A stretch of DNA of 64,000 bases. Source: Hofstenia miamia (lineage: Eukaryota; Xenacoelomorpha; Acoela). Every line of letters begins with the position of its first letter. Positions within the stretch are counted from its first letter, which is position 1. The stretch is taken from positions 1,827,871 through 1,891,870 of the forward strand of contig SCFE01000002.1 of NCBI GenBank assembly GCA_004352715.1, given 5' to 3'. Shown one piece after another: positions 60,231 through 63,534 of the stretch. The translations under genes and the position numbers were made by a program. The notes under the pieces were generated by a model that worked only from the letters and a program-made list of their open reading frames with translations, searched no databases and was not told the DNA's origin.

Positions 60231-61365
60231 AACTATAGCGAATTGAAAGTCTACAAAATATCACTTGTTTGAAAACTTTTATTCACATAAAGTGTTTTAG
60301 AGATCAATTACTATTTTTAGATTAAAACTAACGATGTTAAGCAATGAACTATTAAAAAATTTAAAATTTCTTCAAAATTCACCAAGTAGCTAAGTAATGA
60401 AAATATGTTACCCGTGTAGATACCGTCAATTACAATTTCTGAACTATCTAGTGATTTGAAAATGGCTATGCCTCTCACTGTATATGCTTCACTTGGGATC
60501 AAACCGGAAAATGTCTTAATATCACCAACTATGGCTATGGGTGTACAAGCAGAAGATCCTGTTAATTCAACACATGCTTTATAACTTGATGCTTGCAATT
60601 CAAATATCTTTATTGTAATGCTTTCAAACGTCTGGTTTGTTATATTAATTGATGGCGCTTGGGTTCCTAAAAATATCTTGCTTAAAATCATATAATACTC
60701 TTATGCAAAATATTGAAAGGTAATAGTCTAAAATGGACTTAGATTTATAAATTTCTGTAAACTTTGGAATCCAAAAGTTCCTCCATTGGCCTATGATCTC
60801 ATAACACTGATTTAGTTCTAACTTTAAATACTATGATTTTTATAGGAGATTCACTTTGCTGAACATAGTCCTCTGTTTTAGTCTAAGAAGCCATGAATTT
60901 AATTCAATTTCTTTAGGTTATAATGGATATAATTTAATTTCTCTAAGTAATGCTAAAACGTTTTCGATTGAAATAATCATCTGCATACATTGCTTTTTGT
61001 ATATCAATATTTTGTACGACACCAACGTGAAACCCTTACTTAGACAGAAAATATAAGTAAGAATTTTTTAAAACAAGACCTTCGCTTGAGCTCTGAAAAA
61101 AATGATAACTTACCTGTATAAATGTTTACTTGAGTAGTACTTGTGCTTGCTAATCCATTATATATTGACTGAACTGCTACATTATACGCTGAGGCTGACT
61201 GTAGGTTCGAAAAAACTTTCGGGCTTGTAGCAGCCTCAAAGTTACAGTTTGATGAGTCACCTTGATATATACAAGCTTGATGGATATTACGGGAGGAGCT
61301 TGTGAAATTAATTTGAATGCTATTGTTTGTGATCTCTCCTATATTTACTGTTGGTGCAGAAGGAA
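15928..61365 (-). CDS. FN3/cadherin transmembrane receptor gene (locus)
   Basis: This is the one clear host gene, spread over at least 45 kb in 15 supported or candidate exons; its 5' end is outside the window. In order it encodes FN3-like domains, four cadherin repeats, a linker, a membrane-adjacent ferredoxin-like domain, one transmembrane helix and a tail of about 45 residues. Exon phases chain as 1-1 seven times, then 1-0, 0-1, 1-2, and 2-2 to the end, so each predicted junction restores the frame. The product should be a single-pass, calcium-dependent adhesion receptor. The C-terminal layout recalls cadherin-23, protocadherin-15 and insect Cad87A-type proteins. FN3-like domains in front of the cadherins are unusual. 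Multiple NxS/T sequons fit an extracellular glycoprotein. Confidence 0.8.
16075..16248 (-). CDS. Exon: transmembrane segment
   Basis: A 174-base phase 2-2 exon (acceptor AATTTTAG, donor GTAATC). It reads CNASPQPSDINLG and then a hydrophobic run of about 25 residues from TFAGVAAGSALAAG to ATIFLAL, followed by the basic KVLKLG stop-transfer and a Ser/Ala/Val-rich start of the cytoplasmic tail. Type I orientation follows from the extracellular domains upstream. Confidence 0.87.
16250..17480. other. Intron, nothing recognised
   Basis: AT-rich intron sequence of the cadherin-type gene between the transmembrane exon and the MITE at 17490. No ORF or repeat unit was identified. Confidence 0.5.
17490..17690. 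mobile_element. piggyBac-type MITE
   Basis: A 201-bp element is flanked on both sides by TTAA (17486-17489 and 17691-17694). It starts CCCTTTCACTGCG, and the reverse complement of its end is CTCTTTCACTGCG, 12 of 13 matching. TTAA targets and termini starting with CC(C/T) are the piggyBac hallmark. Inside, AAGTCGAATTTCGCAGT occurs twice near the right end as a direct repeat. No coding capacity. Confidence 0.75.
18500..18915 (+). pseudogene. R4/Dong-type LINE fragment with RLE motif
   Basis: The plus strand encodes the C-terminal part of an RLE-type LINE: VKIRCDFNIQTSNLIEAQ and RPDIVVVDKKE, the PD-(D/E)xK-like active-site block of the restriction-like endonuclease. Then come stops and a second piece, EVEVVPEVQVVVSKKHKRY, matching VEVVPVVVGALGAVSKK in the copy at 40.9 kb. 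It sits in an intron of the cadherin-type gene, antisense to it. Confidence 0.65.
18973..19122 (-). CDS. Exon: membrane-adjacent domain, second half
   Basis: A 150-base phase 2-2 exon (acceptor ATTTTAG, donor GTTAGT). It continues the fold directly, TSS-S-INIKFYAYTIDEN, then a helix DVKTFVKSNVLLSTI and a last strand GTLAEYRFEG. The frame-perfect join argues that the ORF at 19524-19712 between the two halves is not part of the gene. Confidence 0.8.
19846..20025 (-). CDS. Exon: membrane-adjacent domain, first half
   Basis: A 180-base phase 2-2 exon (acceptor TTATTTAG, donor AG-GTCAAT, which is not strong). It reads IGMVRITTFDEAAT, then ESWLTEQRKNGLIDYLNA, then WIFSVENFDNETSS: a strand-helix-strand pattern like the ferredoxin/SEA-like fold preceding the membrane in cadherin-23, protocadherin-15 and Cad87A-type cadherins. 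The fold assignment rests on pattern and position. Confidence 0.78.
20391..20615 (-). CDS. Candidate exon: linker of unknown fold
   Basis: An open 225-base minus-strand segment with acceptor TTATTTAG and possible donor GTATAA, both phase 2. It would connect EC4 (phase 2 out) to the membrane-adjacent exon (phase 2 in). It encodes about 75 residues, including IKPFKFPLSFNKLERFAA and SEMLKLLSDFEW. It lacks the expected DxNDNxP end of a cadherin repeat and I recognise no domain. The donor is weak. It may be a divergent EC4 end plus linker, or not an exon. Confidence 0.45.
21430..21471. repeat. (TA)n microsatellite
   Basis: An uninterrupted TA run of about 40 bases in an intron. Confidence 0.95.
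21616..21781 (-). CDS. Exon: cadherin EC4, main body
   Basis: A 166-base exon, phase 1 in and phase 2 out (acceptor CATTAG, donor GTATGC). It reads SEVSVLNYRLVTESEYFQV, then NSINGKIYKSNASL, then QQYDVFVQAYDIERPQYAT. It keeps the cadherin F-x-V-x-x-x-NG-x-I and V-x-A-x-D pattern without a classical LDRE. Confidence 0.8.
22289..22448 (-). CDS. Exon: cadherin EC3 end and EC4 start
   Basis: A 160-base exon, phase 0 in and phase 1 out (acceptor TTTTAG, donor GTAAGT). It joins YDYTTV to TVSSKVAINIRSQNEIRPFL and then FTTEIPFDAEDGYFIEVQI. The linker has NEIRPF in place of NDNxPxF, and EC4 reads IVANAASTG where DxD is expected, so calcium ligands are largely missing. The preceding intron is 15.7 kb and filled with transposons. 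Confidence 0.75.
22450..24340. other. Intron, nothing recognised
   Basis: AT-rich intron of the cadherin-type gene. The small minus-strand ORF at 24017-24205 has no family match and lies beyond the LINE's conserved C-terminus. Confidence 0.45.
24350..24733 (-). pseudogene. LINE C-terminal domain
   Basis: The minus strand continues with LEYSVEIWDPC, VQLKRVQRRAIRFI-like and KYLNLQRLKDRRRISCCK pieces. These match the post-RT region of CR1/jockey LINEs (EYS-x-x-WDP, LE-x-VQRRA, L-x-RR). Confidence 0.55.
24734..25977 (-). pseudogene. LINE reverse transcriptase, broken
   Basis: Three adjoining ORFs (25977-25492, 25499-25041, 25039-24734) in different frames carry the RT blocks: STPSNYRPVSLT, FQHGFRKGISC, IMDFAKAFDKVFH (catalytic Asp), TSGVPQGSVL with FLLFINDM, LFADDVIAY (catalytic DD), and LKWNNLFKYLGVTI. 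Two frameshifts separate them. The frame at 26046-26432 upstream is the linker between endonuclease and RT. Confidence 0.85.
26400..26850 (-). pseudogene. LINE AP-type endonuclease, broken
   Basis: From about 26821 the frame reads LINARSIKGKLNEIKTLS and YDILCITPP-stop, the N-terminal NARS ... ITE block of AP endonucleases (usual catalytic TE replaced by TPP). Further down come a GGSVLIEI-like block and FGLSDHYMVDFEIE near 26430, holding the catalytic SDH motif. Confidence 0.65.
26823..27660 (-). pseudogene. LINE ORF1 with PHD finger
   Basis: The start ATG is at 27659. The reading shows CSIC, then CFSC, a His, HC, and after a frameshift FCSVC at about 27485: the C-x2-C, C-x2-C, H-C, C-x2-C ladder of a PHD zinc finger. 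Further down, 27071-26823 reads PVRLCTDSKQKKW and then RKENFQIQKKFWEIRAIN, the conserved C-terminal block of L2/CR1-type ORF1 proteins. The middle is broken. Confidence 0.7.
27853..28112. mobile_element. hAT-type MITE with perfect target duplication
   Basis: A 260-bp GC-rich island in AT-rich DNA. The 8-bp direct repeat ATCTAGAC flanks it exactly (27845-27852 and 28113-28120). Its left end is CAGGGATGG and the inverted right end CAGAAATGG, the hAT terminus type. The motif TGGGGC occurs six times inside, all on the plus strand. No coding capacity. Confidence 0.8.
28210..29209. other. Assembly gap, 1000 N
   Basis: Unknown sequence. A (TA)n run follows directly (29210-29232), a likely cause of the break. 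Long ORFs that cross the N run are artefacts. Confidence 0.99.
29233..29860. other. Intron, nothing recognised
   Basis: AT-rich. An 83-codon plus-strand ORF (29514-29765) has no recognisable features. Confidence 0.4.
29880..32600 (-). mobile_element. R4/Dong-type LINE remnants, mosaic
   Basis: The minus strand carries scattered but recognisable pieces of the same RLE-type LINE seen at 18.5 and 40.8 kb. In order: LETLKRHIDSLGLENEGYKY (near 32.45 kb), NIWAMPVLR with VGIVNWNKNKLRELDKENI (31.8 kb), FDIQICETIEAQ with TAVVDKD (31.4 kb), KIESL ... KNIEVVLIVVGVL (31.25 kb), NIIDINVLVYLETEVLKNL (30.5 kb), and NYRELAEEIERL with RLKKVNVFPLV (30.2 kb). The order repeats, so at least two copies lie end to end. 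The endonuclease motif has lost its PD (RLRT for RPDI). All are dead. Confidence 0.6.
31921..32387. repeat. Two (CT)n arrays bracketing about 400 bp inside the LINE
   Basis: CT runs at 31921-31952 and 32356-32387 (one N at 32355) flank about 400 bp unlike the LINE. LINE coding continues on both sides. Within the block, AAGAATTTTGA(G/A)AAAATT ... AATATTTT appears twice (near 32170 and 32285). Confidence 0.6.
32600..33100. other. Intron, nothing recognised
   Basis: AT-rich sequence without a supported ORF. Confidence 0.4.
33108..33310. repeat. Dispersed repeat, copy 2
   Basis: Homologous by eye to 6310-6590 in the same orientation: CTCAGTATT, TACATAGCTCTTC, ATTAAATAA, CTGCTTTGC and GTTGACAAGTCTG. 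The left side adds GCTCGGCTTATT and GGCTCGTTATT, resembling inverted GAGCC/GGCTC ends. Confidence 0.5.
33320..34310. other. Intron, nothing recognised
   Basis: AT-rich, with short ORFs only on both strands. Confidence 0.4.
34321..34351. repeat. (TA)n microsatellite
   Basis: An uninterrupted TA run of about 30 bases. Confidence 0.95.
34943..35240 (-). pseudogene. Penelope-like GIY-YIG endonuclease
   Basis: The minus strand reads VYRYKCDNCNILYVGEIVQ, then HFGKRIKDHLSGHLN, YQHSHKLKEKNFDIIRT and TKIAVAIILKKEDC. This is the C-terminal endonuclease of Penelope-like elements: the YVGE turn, catalytic Arg in GKRIKDH, a Cys pair before the YVG, and the downstream (R)KIAEAIxIK block. The Y-K-C part is in a different frame from the rest upstream of 35164, so the copy is frameshifted. 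No RT is seen beside it. Confidence 0.7.
35442..35915. mobile_element. hAT-like MITE with CCACCGC repeats
   Basis: A 474-bp element with termini TAGAGATGAGCGCGGTG and, inverted at the right, TAGAGATGAGTGCGGTG (16 of 17 identical). Next to each end lies a copy of GCTAACCACCGCAAT (near 35505 and 35855) in the same orientation. Termini starting TAGAGATG are common in hAT elements. I found no clean 8-bp target duplication. Confidence 0.65.
36523..36574. repeat. (TA)n microsatellite
   Basis: A TA run of about 50 bases with one TG interruption. It is preceded by GTCTAAGGACACAGTGG and lies in intron sequence with no recognised gene (35920-37050). Confidence 0.95.
37190..37300 (-). repeat. Dispersed repeat, copy A
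   Basis: Similar to 58670-58775: AGAAATTTTCCAAGTTTCCA versus AGAAATATTCCAAGTTTCCA, then CTGCAA, GGGCTTG and ACAATACAC-type blocks. On the minus strand it is open (CASPRVNACSMETWKIS), suggesting a decayed coding repeat of unknown kind. Confidence 0.5.
37968..38003. repeat. (TA)n microsatellite
   Basis: A TA run about 35 bases long just upstream, on the plus coordinate, of the EC3 exon. The plus-strand ORF that crosses it is an artefact. Confidence 0.95.
38178..38410 (-). CDS. Exon: cadherin EC3, main body
   Basis: A 233-base exon, phase 1 in and phase 0 out (acceptor ATTTAG, donor GTAAAT). It reads DSVVVQVSASDADFF, then LNINIETGAITVKKPFDR, then IFSVEALDNGTLYDYTTV: the DxD, TG-x-I, PFDR (family LDRE) and ALDNG landmarks of a cadherin repeat. 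This is the best-conserved EC of the gene. Confidence 0.9.
38697..39205 (+). repeat. Diverged tandem duplication of about 240 bp
   Basis: 38697-38935 and 38970-39205 align by eye in the same order: TAACTAAAACAATGAAATTCT / TAACTAAAACTATGAAATTCT, TATGTCTAGCAAC / TATGTCTGACAAC, GGTTCGGGTTGGATGGGGT / GGTTCTGGTTGAATGGGTT, and a TTTTGTGGA block. The second unit holds a 91-codon ORF that the first lacks, so the ORF is probably chance. Confidence 0.55.
39792..40025 (-). CDS. Exon: cadherin EC2 second half and EC3 start
   Basis: A 234-base phase 1-1 exon using a pyrimidine-rich acceptor (TTATTCTCCTCAAG) that restores the phase of the previous exon. An upstream AG at 40054-40055 would break it. It encodes CSLRFNVTKLDTE, FIEAIDGDG, KILNLNDNYPKF (calcium linker) and YLEVMFENPTI, the start of EC3. 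The donor is GTGAGT. Confidence 0.87.
40286..40333. repeat. (AAT)n microsatellite abutting a gap
   Basis: About 48 bases of AAT units running into the 442-N gap at 40334-40775. Confidence 0.95.
40334..40775. other. Assembly gap, 442 N
   Basis: Unknown sequence between an (AAT)n array and R4/Dong-type LINE sequence. Confidence 0.99.
40776..41138 (+). mobile_element. R4/Dong-type LINE, internally deleted copy
   Basis: The first 69 bases (40776-40844) equal the N-terminal coding piece at 41178-41246. They switch directly to C-terminal coding: KIDKYRELAEEIERLWKLKK, then VEVVPVVVGALGAVSKK and RYLEALGVP-stop. A 3' tail follows, then (AAT)n at 41139. So this is either a copy missing its whole middle or a gap-filling misjoin. 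Confidence 0.7.
41139..41167. repeat. (AAT)n between two LINE copies
   Basis: An AAT array directly between the 3' end of one R4/Dong-type LINE copy and the 5' region of the next. Confidence 0.95.
41170..42135 (+). pseudogene. R4/Dong-type LINE, 5' and RT part
   Basis: N-terminal blocks LPVPRGVKKSKLAVETAKVN and, in shifted frames, SLVYAGACEVLKNVGMN are followed by the ORF at 41474-41770 (EELKQRLVIEAEKLRKYRA) and RT blocks. The RT blocks are NFRPITCLPTTWKLLTSVI, LIPEEQKGCRTKTRGCKFQL, RRRKTNLAMAWID and RKAYDSISHRWVLKTL (RT motif A; its first base run has a stop after WID). It runs into the 1000-N gap at 42136. The KGC ... MAWIDY form of RT is typical of RLE-bearing LINEs of the R4 group. Confidence 0.75.
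42136..43135. other. Assembly gap, 1000 N
   Basis: The gap interrupts the RT domain of the LINE. A (TA)n run follows (43136-43151). Confidence 0.99.
43580..44510 (+). pseudogene. Decayed ORF of an uncharacterised repeated family
   Basis: Plus-strand frames line up as one broken protein: IDIDNFQPIGSLPLQVDVLT (43.6 kb), MAKIIYAMKMYLFRKKFHL (43.8 kb), LVGLAFFDESIDVNTKR (44.06 kb), FRDISTFVTANTWRFFAYI (44.18 kb), VKSLKVTNDFAE-stop-GVSLIQEYIPI (44.33 kb) and QYLFHAIESHRHQFPD (44.43 kb). I recall a conserved invertebrate multi-copy family of unknown function with a VVNDxAERGV-like block, probably transposon-borne. That recollection needs a search. It carries several frameshifts and at least one in-frame stop. 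Confidence 0.45.
44520..45730. other. Intron, with (TA)n
   Basis: AT-rich intron between EC exons. A TA run lies at 45024-45055 and a single N at 45015. No supported coding sequence. Confidence 0.5.
45739..45897 (-). CDS. Exon: cadherin EC2, first half
   Basis: A 159-base phase 1-1 exon. Two AGs lie nearby; only the second (CTTTTAG at 45898-45900) gives phase 1 and rebuilds NENSQ-GEVIFTMTATDNDND, the textbook start of a cadherin repeat with its DxD calcium ligands. It ends SGTNISASFSSPIF before a GTAAGT donor. The loop before the donor is longer than usual. Confidence 0.82.
45900..47200. other. Intron, nothing recognised
   Basis: Mostly AT-rich. A GC-richer patch at 46600-46760 is open on the minus strand for 62 codons but matches nothing I know and lacks splice sites in phase with its neighbours. 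Confidence 0.4.
47201..47404 (-). CDS. Exon: cadherin EC1 second half and EC2 start
   Basis: A 204-base phase 1-1 exon (ATTTAG acceptor, GTATAC donor). It encodes GELFLRANVNINFEN, then MLVTIKGSDVQPN, then NLTIVVENVNDELPSW (the inter-repeat calcium linker, family DxNDNxP), and KVNENSQG, which starts the next repeat with its XEN motif. The (TTG)-ELFL junction with the previous exon restores the canonical TGE/L cadherin turn. Confidence 0.88.
48056..48180 (-). repeat. Penelope-type 3' end remnant
   Basis: TATTCATGTTAGCTT, TTAGAATAGACCGGTT, a run like ATTTTAAATTATCATCAT, and AATGTGGTAATAAATTCACA match 55813-55910 over about 110 bases. On the minus strand this reads ATGATGAT ... ACCGGTCTATTCTAA ... 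ACATGAATA, a Penelope-like terminal region. Confidence 0.55.
49080..51036 (-). pseudogene. hAT transposase, broken
   Basis: It starts MRKSSVFKHFGYIY at 51036. A BED-type zinc finger follows after a frameshift (DSNEKKVSDHYYCKPCFD, then HLIYRHK). Next come LINDLILWFANDLMPLYSVE and FHDFMQKNLPSYEHMPSR, then in other frames GASTMDCWTDKYKRC (catalytic Asp region), KVHVTDQASNN, RMRIPCDAHGLNNM and TLNQEVPTRWSSTLRML. The C-terminal dimerisation signature is ASERVWSAAG with RRSSLSP. At least three frameshifts and two internal stops (50717 and 50589) make it inactive. Length and order fit a complete hAT transposase. Confidence 0.85.
51320..52462 (+). pseudogene. LINE 3' half nested in the hAT element
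   Basis: From 51326 the frame reads HVYADDIAIMIGVKN (RT active site YADD), then MKLQLNASKSEILFVSG and EEIRLLGVTL, before the gap at 51586-51900. After it come LQRVQNAAIRLIFQLKRR, ELHLLPIYERLKYKI, APKYLADLL and FSIAAPKLWNGLP, the C-terminal block of CR1/L2-type LINEs. A 3' AAT-like tail lies at 52432-52462. It is opposite in strand to the transposase and on the side facing the right terminus. Single-base frameshifts are present. Confidence 0.8.
51586..51900. other. Assembly gap, 315 N
   Basis: The gap falls inside the nested LINE. ORFs that cross it are not real. Confidence 0.99.
53199..53305 (+). pseudogene. Penelope-like RT fragment ending in (TA)n
   Basis: A short plus-strand stretch reads RQIDGIAMRSALGPKGSI, the QxDGxAMGSPLGP block of Penelope-type reverse transcriptase (G and P substituted). 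It runs straight into a TA array at 53289-53304. Confidence 0.5.
53310..55300. other. Intron, nothing recognised
   Basis: AT-rich. A plus-strand open stretch near 54230-54350 reads MPRMPMKKQSDKNFEM and VGGVALTGMSKKMHL without a family match. No splice-compatible exon is seen. Confidence 0.4.
55307..55477 (-). CDS. Exon: cadherin EC1, first half
   Basis: A 171-base phase 1-1 exon (GTTTAG acceptor, GTGAAT donor). It reads EWVVIILTTEREVKIKETL through FYENPAGAFRINLTTG, the strand pattern of a cadherin repeat up to the F-x-I-x-x-x-TG turn. Joined to the next exon it gives a full repeat ending VVENVNDELP. The link from FN3 domain c (VFT-E) is in frame. Confidence 0.75.
55731..55788. repeat. (TA)n microsatellite
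   Basis: A 58-base TA run next to Penelope-type terminal sequence. Confidence 0.95.
55800..56186 (-). mobile_element. Penelope-like 3' end with inverted arm, between TA arrays
   Basis: The left arm (55813-55880) holds TATTCATGTTAGCTTGACG, TTAGAATAGATCGATTTCG and ATTTTAAATCATCATCAG. The same sequence recurs inverted at 56112-56165. Between them the minus strand reads NYPKIGEANLIKETNKDQPL, like the last block of the Penelope GIY-YIG endonuclease. (TA)n lies outside both arms (55731-55788 and 56163-56186). Confidence 0.6.
56187..56976. other. Assembly gap, 790 N, flanked by (TA)n
   Basis: TA runs border the gap on both sides (up to 56186 and 56977-57007), with another array at 57057-57090 after about 50 bases of unique sequence. 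Assembly failure at a TA-rich Penelope insertion is likely. Confidence 0.95.
57806..58039 (-). CDS. Exon: FN3-like domain c, damaged
   Basis: The C-terminal half is a clear third copy: FTNLNFTTAYLLKVKAVYM ... EEVFTG, then donor GTACAA in phase 1, matching domains a and b position for position. A TTGTAG acceptor at 58040 would give a 234-base phase 1-1 exon of 78 codons, but that frame meets a TAG around codon 21. The neighbouring frame instead reads an FN3-like VTTVSSLVGQSGRVATLS. The C-x8-C pair is absent. Either a frameshift (assembly or real) separates the halves, or this is a decaying exon that is skipped. Skipping would keep the frame. Confidence 0.55.
58040..60165. other. Intron, with dispersed repeat copy B
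   Basis: AT-rich intron between FN3 exons. 58670-58775 is the partner of the repeat at 37190-37300. A short TA run lies near 58880-58897. No exon fits here. Confidence 0.45.
60170..60227. repeat. (TA)n microsatellite
   Basis: A 58-base TA run downstream of FN3 exon b. Confidence 0.95.
60412..60666 (-). CDS. Exon: FN3-like domain b
   Basis: A 255-base phase 1-1 exon (acceptor TTTTTAG, donor GTAAC). It opens TQAPSINITNQTF and ends FSGLIPSEAYTVRGIAIF ... DGIYTG, in register with domain a. The same C-x8-C pair is present (ACVELTGSSAC). The two domains are clearly paralogous, so the exon probably arose by exon duplication. Confidence 0.85.
61114..61365 (-). CDS. Exon: FN3-like domain a
   Basis: This 252-base exon is bounded by TTTAG (acceptor) and GTAAGT (donor), both phase 1, so it encodes one movable domain of 84 residues. 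It opens VPSAPTVNIG and closes YNVAVQSIYNG ... VNIYTG, the strand A and strands F-G pattern of fibronectin type III. A cysteine pair ACIYQGDSSNC (C-x8-C) lies in mid-domain, where classical FN3 has none. The next exon continues in frame (IYT-GTQAPS). Confidence 0.85.
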
Positions 61366-61642
61366 CTAAATAATTTTTATTAAAAATATTACCAATTTTT
61401 ATTATTCTTAACAAAAAGAATTATAATTGGACTCATTACAAATACAAAAAATTAGGCTTCTAGAAATTATAGTGTTTCATTAAATTTTAAAATTACAAAT
61501 TGCTTCCAATATATGCAAATACTACAACGAAATTACAATGGCGATTACGATTTTAGCCTAAATTAATAATACATGTAGTTTTCACGACAAAATATCGCTA
61601 AGAAAAATAAGTAAAAAATCATTTTTACATAAAATGATAGTT

Positions 61643-61740
61643 TATATATATATATATATATCATAATTTACTAAGATTAATATTTTAAGTTAATTCAAAA
61701 TGAAACGTTTCGACTATCTTATTGTCATCGTCAGTTTCCA
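61643..61740 (-). repeat. (TA)n plus Penelope-type terminus
   Basis: A short TA run is followed by AAACGTTTCGACTATCTTAT and GTCATCGTCAGTTTCCATG. On the minus strand this is CTGACGATGAC ... GATAGTCGAAACGTTTC, ending at the TA run, a typical Penelope-type 3' terminus. Confidence 0.45.
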
Positions 61741-61749
61741 TGTTTTGTA

Positions 61750-62900
61750 ATAGCAAAAGTTTATTCGAGATAAACAATGTAATTTAAGAAGAAATTACAT
61801 TAATATATTTTAGTATGTGCAATATCATTATCCTACAAAGCGTATTATATTGTAAACTTTTACTATCGCAAAAATTGTGAATTGATGATGACTGATGACT
61901 ATAATATAGTCGTCAATGTATTTTACATTCTAAATAATAACATATTCTTTCAAGCATTTCTTTCAGTCGTTTATTGTGCTGGTTGTAAGATAAACGTTTA
62001 AGTTAACTAATATTTTATTAAATTTTATTAAGAACTATAAAATTACATGTACAGTGATGCAATTTAATAAATCTACAACTGTAAAATAGCGCTTCCCATT
62101 GAAAAATTATATAAGCCTGGCGTTAGATGATGGATAATGGAATTCCCAATTGATGTCACGTTTGATTTCTCTGCAATTACCATACTCCCAAATCATGACG
62201 TAGCTTTATTTACCTTTGAGATAATTTCAGCTTCTTGAACTTTTAAGTTAGCTTTCCAGCCTAGGTATTAATGAAAGAGCGTATCCTCTTGGCGGGTGCG
62301 TTATCAGTTTTGCAGAGGAATCCACTGGTAACTCCTATATATATTCAACTCTCCCATAACCAGAGAAGGCATCCTCAGAATTGTTCATAAAATTCGATAA
62401 AATACATCGTTGTGAAGATGAATGGTGGGTTCCCTTAAAAGTTTTCCTGAAGGCATATATCTTGTGCCAATAATATAACCTGCCTCTAATAAATATGTCT
62501 TTTTAGTTGTCTGAATTACAACACTTTACTCTTAGCATATTTACGTATTGATCAATGTTTAGGTTTTATTTTGCTAGCTTGAAAATTTGATATCAGTCAA
62601 ACACCTCATTAGTCCTTTCTTAAAATAATCACCTAACTTTGACATACCATGAATGAATTTGCTTTTGTCTTCTGTTCTTAACAATGAGAAATTTGTCAAA
62701 ATGTCGTTGGCAGCATCAACAAGGCAACAAAGTTTAATTCCGATTAGATTAGTTTTTCAACTGTTTCACTAATCTTCATAAAAAACATGAAATTTCGCCA
62801 CCATTTTTCCACTCTGCAGCTATGCTTGGACAATCAATATCAAGTGGAATGCAATTTCAATAGCCATAATCTCTGTCACCATGTAAGATAAGGGTTTAAG
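61750..62900. other. Non-coding, nothing recognised
   Basis: This AT-rich stretch lies upstream of FN3 exon a, within the gene if it continues beyond the window. No further FN3 exon with the IYTG-GT ending was found here. Confidence 0.4.
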
Positions 62901-62904
62901 TTAA

Positions 62905-62907
<3 letters not shown>

Positions 62908-62935
<28 letters not shown>
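62908..62935. repeat. (TA)n microsatellite
   Basis: A 28-base TA run next to Penelope-like sequence. Confidence 0.95.
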
Positions 62936-62938
<3 letters not shown>

Positions 62939-63073
62939 TGTACTGGTTATAATCTTAAGATTTTGAACATTCTTGAATAGTGCTATATTGCGTCATGTTT
63001 CCACAAACATTGTTTTCATTTTCAATGATTTGGAGAAATTTTCCCGAACTTTTTCTTTCAGTAATTCTGATCT

Positions 63074-63262
63074 TCAAAATATATTTAGATCTGTTTGATG
63101 TCTTTGTTTATTTAAAAAGGTTTTCTTAGTTGATTTTATACATATTGCTTCTGCGATATTAGTTTCACGACGTCTTATTAGTATTTTAAAACATAATAAA
63201 CAATCAATCATATCATCTCCATAAGTTTTTAGATAAATTATCAAGCTTTTTCCACCAACCAA
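63074..63262 (-). pseudogene. Penelope-like endonuclease C-terminal end
   Basis: The minus strand is open and reads LCFKILIRRRETNIAEAICI, then KSTKKTFLNKQRHQTDL. This is the R-x-I-x-EAI-x-IK ... LN-x-Q block that ends Penelope-type GIY-YIG endonucleases, also seen at 35.0 and 56.0 kb. It points away from the RT on the plus strand next to it, so two insertions meet head to head. Confidence 0.5.
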
Positions 63263-63289
63263 GTATATAATAAAAAATACAACTGATTT

Positions 63290-63496
63290 TATAAAAGAAC
63301 TTAATTCATCGAACTATTTAATAAAGACTTTCATCAAGTAAGCTATGGTGTTACCTCATTATTCACAAACATTCCAATTGACAAAACAATAGATCATATT
63401 ATGAACATCATTTCAGAAGATCAAATAAATATGTCACATCATACACTAAAGAAGCTATTACAACTAGCTTGTAAATCTATATATTTTTCATTTAAT

Positions 63497-63534
<38 letters not shown>

